From NCBI GenBank assembly GCA_963680875.1, contig OY804579.1:82945095-83009094 (forward strand): a DNA stretch of 64,000 nucleotides. The letters run 5' to 3'. This document shows, in pieces, positions 32,401 to 43,200 of the stretch. Position 1 is the first letter of the stretch, and each line of letters begins with the position of its first letter. The translations under genes were made by a program, and so were the position numbers. The notes under the pieces are model-generated. The model did no database searches and was not told where the DNA came from. It saw nothing but the letters and a program-made list of their open reading frames with translations. Source of the DNA: Bathymodiolus brooksi. Lineage: Eukaryota; Mollusca; Bivalvia; Mytilida; Modiolidae.

Positions 32401-35400
32401 AACTACCTTAATACTTACTGATGGTCTACCATGAAGCTAAATCATTTATAGGTATTTGTTACACAGTCATAGGCGAACTACCTTAATGCTTACTGATGGT
32501 CTACCATGAAGCTAAATCATTTATAAGTATTTGTTACAGTCTTAGCCGAACTACCTTAATACTTACTGATGGTCTACCATGAAGCTAAATCATTTATAGG
32601 TATTTGTTACACAGTCATAGCCGAACTACCTTAATACTTACTGATGGTCTACCATGAAGCTAAATCATTTATAGGTATTTGTTACACAGGCTTAGCCGAA
32701 CTACCTTAATGCTTACTGATGGTCTACCATGAAGCTATATCATTTATAGGTATTTGTTACACAGTCATAGCAGAACTACCTTAATGCTTACTGATGGTCT
32801 ACCATGAAGCTAAATCATTTATAGGTATTTGTTACACAGTCATAGACGAACTACCTTAATACTTACTGATGGTCTACCATGACGCTAAATCATTTATAGG
32901 TATTTGTTACACAGGCTTAGCCGAACTACCTTAATACTTACTGATGGTCTACCATGAAGCTAAATCATTTATAGGTATTTGTTACACAGTCATAGCCGAA
33001 CTACCTTAATGCTTACTGATGGTCTACCATGAAGCTAAATCATGTATAGGTATTTGTTACACAGTCATAGCCGAACTACCTTAATGCTTACTGATGGTCT
33101 ACCATGACGCTAAATCATTTATAGGTATTTGTTACACAGTCATAGTCGAACTACCTTAATACTTACTGATGGTCTACCATGAAGCTAAATCATTTATAGG
33201 TATTTGTTACAGTCTTAGCCGAACTACCTTAATGCTTACTGATGGTCTACCATGAAGCTAAATCATGTATAGGTATTTGTTACACTGGCTTAGCCGAACT
33301 ACCTTAATACTTACTGATGGTCTACCATGAAGCTAAATCATTTATGGGTATTTGTTACACAGGCTTAGCCGAACTACCTTAATACTTACTGATGGTCTAC
33401 CATGAAGCTAAATCATTTATAGGTATTTGTTACACAGTCATAGGCGAACTACCTTAATGCTTACTGATGGTCTACCATGAAGCTAAATCATTTATAGGTA
33501 TTTGTTACAGTCTTAGCCGAACTACCTTAATACTTACTGATGGTCTACCATGAAGCTATATCATTTATAGGTATTTGTTACACAGTCATAGCCGAACTAC
33601 CTTAATACTTACTGATGGTCTACCATGAAGCTAAATCATTTATAGGTATTTGTTACACAGGCTTAGCCGAACTACCTTAATGCTTACTGATGGTCTACCA
33701 TGAAGCTAAATCATTTATAGGTATTTGTTACACAGTCATAGCAGAACTACCTTAATGCTTACTGATGGTCTACCATGAAGCTAAATCATTTATAGGTATT
33801 TGTTACACAGTCATAGACGAACTACCTTAATACTTACTGATGGTCTACCATGACGCTAAATCATTTATAGGTATTTGTTACACAGGCTTAGCCGAACTAC
33901 CTTAATACTTACTGATGGTCTACCATGAAGCTAAATCATTTATAGGTATTTGTTACACAGTCATAGCCGAACTACCTTAATGCTTACTGATGGTCTACCA
34001 TGACGCTAAATCATTTATAGGTATTTGTTACAGTCATAGCCGTACTACCTTAATACTTACTGATCGTCTACCATGAAGCTAAATCATTTATAGGTATTTG
34101 TTACACAGTCATAGCAGAACTACCTTAATGCTTACTGATGGTCTACCATGACGCTAAATCATTTATAGGTATTTGTTACACAGTCATAGCAGAACTACCT
34201 TAATGCTTACTGATGGTCTACCATGACGCTAAATCATTTATAGGTATTTGTTACACAGTCATAGCCGAACTACCTTAATACTTACTGATGGTCTACCATG
34301 ACGCTAAATCATTTATAGGTATTTGTTACACAGGCTTAGCCGAACTACCTTAATACTTACTGATGGTCTACCATGAAGCTAAATCAGTTATAGGTATTTG
34401 TTACACAGTCATAGCCGAACTACCTTAATGCTTACTGATGGTCTACCATGAAGCTAAATCATTTATAGGTATTTGTTACAGTCTTAGCCGAACTACCTTA
34501 ATGCTTACTGATGGTCTACCATGAAGCTAAATCATTTATGGGTATTTGTTACACAGGCTTAGCCGAACTACCTTAATGCTTACTGATGGTCTACCATGAC
34601 GCTAAATCATTTATAGGTATTTGTTACACAGTCATAATCGAACTACCTTAATACTTACTGATGGTCTACCATGAAGCTAAATCATTTATAGGTATTTGTT
34701 ACAGTCTTAGCCGAACTACCTTAATGCTTACTGATGGTCTACCATGAAGCTAAATCATTTATAGGTATTTGTTACACTGGCTTAGCCGAACTACCTTAAT
34801 ACTTACTGATGGTCTACCATGAAGCTAAATCATTTATGGGTATTTGTTACACAGGCTTAGCCGAACTACCTTAATACTTACTGATGGTCTACCATGAAGC
34901 TAAATCATTTATAGGTATTTGTTACACAGTCATAGGCGAACTACCTTAATGCTTACTGATGGTCTACCATGAAGCTAAATCATTTATAGGTATTTGTTAC
35001 AGTCTTAGCCGAACTACCTTAATACTTACTGATGGTCTACCATGAAGCTAAATCATTTATAGGTATTTGTTACACAGTCATAGCCGAACTACCTTAATAC
35101 TTACTGATGGTCTACCATGAAGCTAAATCATTTATAGGTATTTATTACACAGTCATAGACGAACTACCTTAATACTTACTGATGGTCTACCATGACGCTA
35201 AATCATTTATAGGTATTTGTTACACAGGCTTAGCCGAACTACCTTAATACTTACTGATGGTCTACCATGAAGCTAAATCATTTATAGGTATTTGTTACAC
35301 AGGCTTAGCCGAACTACCTTAATGCTTACTGATGGTCTACCATGACGCTAAATCATTTATAGGTATTTGTTACAGTCATAGCCGTACTACCTTAATACTT

Positions 35401-36100
35401 ACTGATCGTCTACCATGAAGCTAAATCATTTATAGGTATTTGTTTCACAGTCATAGCAGAACTACCTTAATGCTTACTGATGGTCTACCATGACGCTAAA
35501 TCATTTATAGGTATTTGTTACACAGTCATAGCCGAACTACCTTAATACTTACTGATGGTCTACCATGACGCTAAATCATTTATAGGTATTTGTTACACAG
35601 GCTTAGCCGAACTACCTTAATGCTTACTGATGGTCTACCATGAAGCTAAATCATTTATAGGTATTTGTTACACAGTCATAGCAGAACTACCTTAATGCTT
35701 ACTGATGGTCTACCATGAAGCTAAATCATTTATAGGTATTTATTACACAGTCATAGACGAACTACCTTAATACTTACTGATGGTCTACCATGACGCTAAA
35801 TCATTTATAGGTATTTGTTACACAGGCTTAGCCGAACTACCTTAATACTTACTGATGGTCTACCATGAAGCTAAATCATTTATAGGTATTTGTTACACAG
35901 TCATAGCCGAACTACCTTAATGCTTACTGATGGTCTACCATGACGCTAAATCATTTATAGGTATTTGTTACAGTCATAGCCGTACTACCTTAATACTTAC
36001 TGATCGTCTACCATGAAGCTAAATCATTTATAGGTATTTGTTACACAGTCATAGCAGAACTACCTTAATGCTTACTGATGGTCTACCATGACGCTAAATC
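29500..36100. repeat. Second satellite sub-family region with its own marker variants
   Basis: Monomers here carry variants not seen in the first 29 kb, notably 'tgatcgtctacc' (gatcgtc near 29655, 30999, 31747, 34062, 35404 and 36002), 'catagccgtac', 'ttatgggtattt' and 'cataggcgaac' combinations. The markers return in the same neighbour context, which shows an independent set of block duplications. The left border is gradual. Confidence 0.7.
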
Positions 36101-37582
36101 ATTTATAGGTATTTGTTACACAGTCATAGCCGAACTACCTTAATACTTACTGATGGTCTACCATGACGCTAAATCATTTATAGGTATTTGTTACACAGGC
36201 TTAGCCGAACTACCTTAATACTTACTGATGGTCTACCATGAAGCTAAATCATTTATAGGTATTTGTTACACAGTCATAGCCGAACTACCTTAATGCTTAC
36301 TGATGGTTTACCATGAAGCTAAATCATTCATAGGTATTTGTTACACAGTCATAGCCGAACTACCTTAATGCTTAATGATGGTCTACCATGAAGCTAAATC
36401 ATTTATAGGTATTTGTTACACAGTCATAGTCGAACTACCTTAATACTTACTGATGGTCTACCATGAAGCTAAATCATTTATAGGTATTTGTTACAGTCTT
36501 AGCCGAACTACCTTAATGCTTACTGATGGTCTACCATGAAGCTAAATCATTTATAGGTATTTGTTACACTGGCTTAGCCGAACTACCTTAATACTTACTG
36601 ATGGTCTACCATGAAACTAAATCATTTATAGGTATTTGTTACACAGGCTTAGCCGAACTACCTTAATACTTACTGATGGTCTACCATGAAGCTAAATCAT
36701 TTATAGGTATTTGTTACACAGTCATAGACGAACTACCTTAATGCTTACTGATGGTCTACCATGAAGCTAAATCATTTATAGGTATTTGTTACAGTCTTAG
36801 CCGAACTACCTTAATACTTACTGATGGTCTATCATGAAGCTAAATCATTTATAGGTATTTGTTACACAGTCATAGCCGAACTACCTTAATACTTACTGAT
36901 GGTCTACCATGAAGCTAAATCATTTATAGGTATTTGTTACACTGGCTTAGCCGAACTACCTTAATGCTTACTGATGGTCTACCATGAAGCTAAATCATTT
37001 ATAGGTATTTGTTACACAGTCTTAGCGGAACTACCTTAATGCTTACTGATGGTCTACCATGAAGCTAAATCATTTATAGGTATTTGTTAAAGTCTTAGCC
37101 GAACTACCTTAATAATTACTGATGGTCTACCATGAAGCTAAATCATTTATAGGTATTTGTTACATAGGCTTAGCCGAACTACCTTAATGCTTACTGATGG
37201 TCTACCATGACGCTAAATCATTAATAGGTATTTGTTACACAGGCTTAGCCGAACTACCTTAATGGTTACTGATGGTCTACCATGAAGCTAAATCATTTAT
37301 AGGTATTTGTTACACAGTCATAGGTGAACTACCTTAATACTTACTGATGGTCTACCATGAAGCTAAATCATTTATAGGTATTTGTTACACAGTCATAGCC
37401 GAACTACCTTAATACTTACTGATGGTCTACCATGAAGCTAAATCATTTATAGGTATTTGTTAGGCTTAGCCGAACTACCTTAATGCTTACTGATGGTCTA
37501 CCATGAAGCTAAATCATTTATAGGTATTTGTTACAGTCTTAGCCGAACTACCTTAATGCTTACTGATGGTCTACAATGAAGC

Positions 37583-38028
37583 TAAATCATTTATAGGTAT
37601 TTGTTACACAGGCTTAGCCGAACTACCTTAATGCTTACTGATGGTCTACCATGACGCTAAATCATTAATAGGTATTTGTTACACAGGCTTAGCCGAACTA
37701 CCTTAATGCTTACTGATGGTCTACCATGAAGCTAAATCATTTATAGGTATTTGTTACACAGGCTTAGCCGAACTACCTTAATGCTTACTGATGTTCTACC
37801 ATGAAGCTAAATCATTTATAGGTATTTGTTACACAGGCTTAGCCGAACTACCTTAATGCTTACTGATGGTCTACCATGAAGCTAAATCATTTATAGGTAT
37901 TTGTTACACAGGCTTAGCCGAACTACCTTAATGCTTACTGATGGTCTACCATGAAGCTAAATCATTTATAGGTATTTGTTACACAAGCTTAGCCGAACTA
38001 CCTTAAGGCTTACTGATGGTCTACCATG
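37583..38028. repeat. Homogenised right edge of the satellite array
   Basis: The last six monomers are nearly all of one type ('cacaggcttagcc' with 'aatgctt'). The array then stops abruptly inside a monomer at about 38028, after 'ggtctaccatg'. Array edges are often more diverged, so a uniform edge suggests recent local expansion. Confidence 0.7.
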
Positions 38029-38240
38029 CTCTGAACAATACACAGTCATTGAATTATTTTCAAAATATAATCATGAAGTAAATATGTGTGTTAGATAGGT
38101 CCCAGAGTGACAAAACATGTCGCGAAGATGTAAGTGGACTTCAGTGCAACCATTATTTATCTCTTTAGATTATTTAGGGGTATCAGCGTTACCTCTTTCT
38201 ACGAATTTAATATTTTGGTTTTGGAATTGTTCCTACAGTG
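38029..38240. other. Unique AT-rich junction between satellite and first SINE
   Basis: About 210 bp of single-copy-looking sequence follows the satellite break. No exon, promoter or repeat is recognised in it. Confidence 0.5.
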
Positions 38241-38520
38241 TGAAGGGCCCGGGTGTCTCAATGAGTTAGGTAGTTGGATTACCTATCAACTCATACAAGC
38301 CTATCACCAATACGGCGTGGGTTCGCGCCCGGCTTTGTAAATTTCAGAAAGGGTGCACTCGACTCGCAGCCGCAAGCGATAAAGCTTACCAATTGCTTGC
38401 CCATGGTCGGTGATTCTCTCCGGGTACTCCGGCTTCTTCCACCATTAAAACTGGTCACCATGATGTAGCTGAAATATTGCTGAAAGTGGCGTTAAACACA
38501 ATAAAATCAATCAATCAATC
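38241..38520 (+). mobile_element. tRNA-derived SINE, bivalve core type
   Basis: A tRNA-like head with an A-box-like and a B-box-like stretch ('gtgggttcgcgcccgg') is followed by the core block 'tctccgggtactccgg', the tail 'gaaatattgctgaaagtggc' and a terminal (AATC)n run ending at 38520. Core and tail recur in several other places in this window, which identifies it as an interspersed element. It resembles bivalve SINEs of the MetaSINE kind; that family name is from memory and untested. Confidence 0.75.
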
Positions 38521-38696
38521 TACAGTGTGGCATTTGTTGTTTTTCATTTTATTATTAACGCCTTTAGAAATTATCATATTTACGATTAAGACTGAGACTT
38601 TCACCGGAGAATTCCCGAGTAGTAAATGTTTGAAAACTCCTTATTTCAATCTGGGGTATTTCTATAATTTCCCTTAATGTTCAATCCTTATAAGTG

Positions 38697-38915
38697 GTGT
38701 AATGATTAGCGTGATCGCCTCGAGTGTGGTAGTTCGTTGGATCCAGCCCCGGTCGAGTAAAGCCAAAGACTATGAAATACGTATTTATATCTTCTCCACA
38801 TAGCATGCAGCATTAAGGAATAAGACTGGTTGGCTCGGAATCGAGGTAATGTGCTTAGTGAAACGACGTGTCTGACCGCGGAGTGTTGTTTCAGTGAGCT
38901 TGCTTTATGCAAATT
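38697..38915 (+). mobile_element. Second SINE type with degenerate tRNA-like head
   Basis: It starts with a tRNA-like stretch ('tagcgtgatcgcctcgag', then 'gttcgttggatcc') and continues with a body containing 'aagactggttggctcgga' and 'tgttgtttcagtgagct', which I recall from mussel and other bivalve repeats. The body differs from the other SINEs here. Only one copy is in the window, so the assignment rests on recall rather than internal comparison. Confidence 0.5.
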
Positions 38916-39360
38916 CCATTAAGCGTGTTGGGGTGTTTAGTTAAAAGGAAAACCCGAGAGAATAATTAGCGATAATTTAGACGGCGTTATATCACATATA
39001 AATAAATCGTATCATTCTGGCATTTCATTAGAATATTCCACAAAAATCTTTATCTCAATTTAAATTTTGGAACTGTTCTCATGGTGTGGTATATATGTTT
39101 TTCAATTTATTTCCGAGAGTGCTCCCGATACAATTATAACAACTTTGCGAAATTTTGTGAAGCGAATAATAATATTGAATAATGGAAAACGATTTTCAAT
39201 GGAAATATAAACCTTTTTATTTGTCCAGATTTAAATTGATATTTAGATTAATTTATCATTTTTATTGTTGTTTTTTTTTATTTATCTTGCAATTAATAAA
39301 ATGTATTGTTTATCCGTGTACAACTATCTCACAAGGTTTTGAACAGGTTACAATAGAAAG
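38916..39360. other. AT-rich spacer, nothing recognised
   Basis: No conserved coding signal, exon of the neighbouring gene family or known repeat is seen in this stretch. It contains short T runs only. Confidence 0.4.
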
Positions 39361-39627
39361 TGAGGGGTCGTTGCGGTCGTATGGTAGTTGAATTTACAAC
39401 TACATGTGCAATCAGTGCCTATCACCAATAAAGTTGTGAGTTCCGCCTGTTCGAACCCGGATCATGGCGAGGTGCACTCTATACAACATAATGTGATAAC
39501 GTTTCTCAGTGACTTACGACAGGTCGTTGGTTTTCTCCGGTTTCTTAACCCAATAAAACTGACCGCCACTATATGATTGAAATATTGTTGAACGTGGCGT
39601 AAAACACCATAATCCAACCAACCAACC
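39361..39627 (+). mobile_element. tRNA-derived SINE, bivalve core type
   Basis: The head 'ggtcgtatggtagttg' and B-box 'gttcgaaccc' are followed by 'cagtgacttacgacagg', a core shortened to 'ttttctccggtttc', the tail 'gaaatattgttgaacgtggc' and a (CCAA)n terminus. It lies about 190 bp beyond the 3' end of gene B. It is close to the copies at 49605 and 62173 and more distant from the one at 38241. Confidence 0.78.
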
Positions 39628-39820
39628 TAATAATATTAGGTTTGTTGGATCTGATTGTTATCTTTCCTTACAAGTCGCAAATAACAGTAACAACATTACG
39701 TCAATCTAATTTAGAAGACAATCGAAAGATTTAACTTATTGCAGATTTTTTTTGTAAATAACAACTAGGAATCGGAAGCCTTTCGTTAATTTGACATTAC
39801 TTAATCAATACAATAAATAT

Positions 39821-39826
39821 TTTATT
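39821..39826 (-). promoter_or_regulatory. Candidate polyadenylation signal of gene B
   Basis: On the minus strand the hexamer AATAAA contains the TAA stop codon (39822-39824) of gene B. If used, the 3' UTR would be only about 20 nt. The same overlap occurs in gene C. Confidence 0.5.
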
Positions 39827-40297
39827 TGGAACAAACAACACAGTTGATAGCTTTATCGTCATGGTATGGAGGACAGGGCAAGGAACCACATTTCAAAGTA
39901 GTAATATATAAGAGAGCTCCATCGTTATTAGTTTTACCACTAGGAATATATTCTATGTTCTTGTCAAGGCAAATATAAGACGAAGAGGTGTACGCACGGT
40001 GACCAGAGGCGATAAGACCATGGTATTCTTTTTTCCATCCAGGATAACATGCTTCTCTTCCAGGTATCATGATAGACGTTTGAGTCATCGTACTTCTACA
40101 GACTGCACATGGAACGTCTTCGTCGGCTGAATCAGGTGCAAGGATGTTTTCTTGATATTCAGTACCGTACAACAAACTGTTACCATTTGCCGTTATGTTT
40201 GAAGGTTCGGGATCGTGTGGCAGGCATAGAATATTAGATGGACCACCATAGCGAGCTGTATATGATGTGTGAATATACAGCTGACCTGCAGCATAAC
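39822..40297 (-). CDS. Gene B exon 3: Cys-rich C-terminal domain
   Basis: The acceptor is TTTCCAG at 40298 and upward, and the exon ends at TAA. It encodes 157 aa plus the split Gly, with motifs in order: GGPSN-LCLP, N-I-T, YGTEYQ, DVPCAVC, SIMIPGR, CYPGW, SYICLDK, KCGSLPCPPY, NCVVC. The same order occurs in genes A and C, so the exon is under coding constraint. Nine of the ten cysteines of the mature protein lie here. Confidence 0.9.
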
Positions 40298-43200
40298 CTG
40301 GAAATAATATATTGACACTGCAGTTGGGTTTTGGCTGATAATGTGCGATTCAATATACTCTCAAGAGAAAGGTGTCTGCAAAACCTAATCGATCTTTAGT
40401 TTTATGTGTATGTGTTGTGGATTGTTGTTTGTTCTTTCCATTTTTCCTTTTTCTTTTGGTCATTGTGTTGTCTGTCCTCCGATTTACTTATTCTGATTAT
40501 CCCATTGGTATCTTCAAATTATTGTACAGACGACAAATTAAAAGCCGGTGATATACATTTTGATGAACCTGCATCTAGTCTGATAACACAAATGTTAAAC
40601 TAACAAGACGCCTAGAATAAATGTATATAAGCAATCTGGACAAACACAATTTTATTTTTCTTATTAAATTGTGCCTAGACAGAAAACATTATCATAGAGA
40701 AAAATACTTTTTATTCACAGTAAATCAGATTCAGCCAAATTTTACAAAACTTTCCAATTAAATATGAGATGGAGAAATAAAGGCCATATGATATGATTTG
40801 CATTTGATTGTATGCACCTTGTGATGTGTTTTAGTAAGGCATAGAAATTAATTCAGCCATTGTTCATGCTACTTTTTCATGATTGTACCTTGATATATAA
40901 AAGACAAACTTTACTTTATATCTTTGTTTATTAGTTATGCATGTTATTGATATGTATTGTGTATTTGAGTGTATTGAATGTAGGTAAAACCTGTAATTTA
41001 CCAATGGCGGAACTCTTGCAATTCTTACACTAACCTGAGTAGACTAGCTCTGTATGATCTCCTGTACATACTGATTTTCCCCAACGTGTATATGTTGATC
41101 CAGCACCTACAGTATAAGTATAATTGAGAAAGTATGATAAATTAAATAGGTATATTGGGTTATATAAATATTCATTATTAACCTAGTATTTCAAGTAACT
41201 TTTAATCCAGTTCGGGGTGGGGGTTATATTGTATGGTTGTCACTAGAATCCAAAAACGATTCGTGTGCCTCAATTAGAAATACATGTTTTTATTTGTACG
41301 TCTTTTTACCTCTTTTCGTAATCTAACGTCACTAAGCAGACTGACGTTGACAATATATGTATATATTACACTATACGTTTTTATTTTCCCTATTTGTCTT
41401 TGTTAGCGCAGCCGGTCACTATTTTCGTATATGGACCGGTAGTATATAGACCGGCCAGGTACCTGCATTATTTTAGATAAAAAGTATAATATAGCAAATA
41501 GACCCTCAGTGCCATGAACTATTTGCTATATACTACATGGCATGATTTAGAAGATTGTCAGTTACTAAACTAAAGATAAGTAACTCATAGCATACCTGCA
41601 ATTGTCATGATGCATGTAAGTGGGGGATCCCTCTTTTCAAGGGGATTAGTGGCACTTTTTTGTCCCCACCTTTGCTATTTGATGTCATTTATTCATTTGA
41701 TGTTATGTAATTATTATATAATTTCAGTCATGATTATGTTATATTATGTAACAATTTTAGAGATGCAATTTATTGCAATTTATAATAATGATTAAATGAC
41801 CTTTTCCACAAACAGTGTTTGTTTAATTTAGCAAACTAGCTAGGATTCTGTTGTCACTATATTTAATCTACAGGTATATTGGTTGTCATAAAAAAAAAAA
41901 TTTGGAACAATAAAATCATTTATGTCAACAATATAAATATATTTTTTTTTTTACAAAAATTGTGTTTTTTAATATATTAAATATTATTGTTTGATTACAT
42001 GTTATGAATATTCTTAATCCTAGTGTGATTGTTTACTGGTATAATGATATATGATTCAATTTCTAATTATGCAATTTCTGTAAATTTAGGTCATTTCACA
42101 GGATTGTTTACTGGTATATGATATATGATGCAATTTCTGGTTATGCAATTTCTGTAAAATTACGGTTATTTCACAGGGTCAGTGCATGATCGATTAATGT
42201 GCACTCCTGATGGGTCAACATCTATTTCAACATCCGTCGTCATGTTTCTTTGCAAACCTGTTGCCGAAAAATGTGTGTCAATTCACACGGTCAGTGCATG
42301 ATCAATTAATGTACACTTTTGATTGGTCAACATCTATTCTTAGCATACGCGGATATTACCGCACGTACTTTTGCAAACACACTGCCGACAAATTCGGATG
42401 TTCGAAATTATATTGGAAATTTTCTAAGCCCCTCCCACTTACCACCCAATTTTAATTTAGATCATTATACCAGTTATTTTCAACGGGGCCCTTTTTTGTC
42501 TCCACCTTTGCTATTTGATGTCATTTATTCATTTGATGTTATGTAATTATTATATAATTTCAGTCATGATTATGTTATATTATAAAACAATTTTAGAGAT
42601 GCAATTTATTGCAATTGATGATAATGATTAATTGAACTTTTCCACAAATCAGTGTTTGTTTAATTAACCAAACTAGCTAGGACTCTGTTGTCACTATATT
42701 TAATCTACAGGTATATTGGTTGTCATAAATATGATTTTATACTGCAATTAGTGTTTTCCTCTCACTATGCAAAGACTAGAGGTTTGCACATTTGCATCAT
42801 CGTGGAAAACCCACAGCCGAACACGCTTAGATTACTCTCCACTGGTCATCCGTGGGTCAACTAGCAGAGAAATCCTCGTTAAATGTATCTAAATTTGGCA
42901 AGAAATGCATTGCACGTATTGTGAGCCCCTATTTTTCTGTAAAACATTTTCACCTCAAATAAGATTAAGAATATCAACCAATGATATTGATTGGTAGCTA
43001 TAATATGCTTTTTTTCAACGAAACGAGGATTCCTCTGTCAGTTGACTCACGTGTGATGAGTGTAGAGGAATCTTTGGGTTACCGATGCTCCATTTGTATA
43101 TACTCGGGGATTTATTAGTCTGACATATTTATACGGCATCATACCACATTTCTGATATATATATTTTATTTAGGACTACCCCTTTACAACGGGGGCGCCT

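Larger units (their letters stand above)
1..38028. repeat. 75-bp satellite DNA array (about 507 monomers)
   Basis: Head-to-tail repeats of a 75-bp unit that begins near 'aatcatttataggtatttg' and ends near 'ggtctaccatgacgcta'. A 73-bp variant lacks one CA (ttacagtc instead of ttacacagtc). The array is not interrupted by any other sequence and runs past the left edge of the window. Most variation sits at a few sites: gaagcta/gacgcta, aatactt/aatgctt, and gtcata/gtctta/ggctta/tggctta. Each monomer carries the dyad ATGGTCTACCAT. Because 75 is a multiple of 3, every reading frame meets the same stop in each monomer on both strands, so the array cannot encode protein. Its role is unknown; a heterochromatic, pericentromeric or subtelomeric location is an inference. 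Confidence 0.98.

Noticed and set aside
1..38028. CRISPR-like array
   Set aside because: Adjacent 75-bp units are similar over their full length, with no unique spacers, and the flanks are eukaryotic.
1..38028. Repetitive protein gene (for example silk, byssal or shell protein)
   Set aside because: All three forward frames and all three reverse frames contain a stop in the 75-bp monomer, which repeats in register.
38697..38760. Functional tRNA gene
   Set aside because: The A- and B-box-like sequences are degenerate, no cloverleaf can be completed, and the sequence continues into a SINE body.
42028..42176. Relation of the 74-bp tandem pair to the 75-bp satellite
   Set aside because: Only the period is similar. 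The sequences share no motif.
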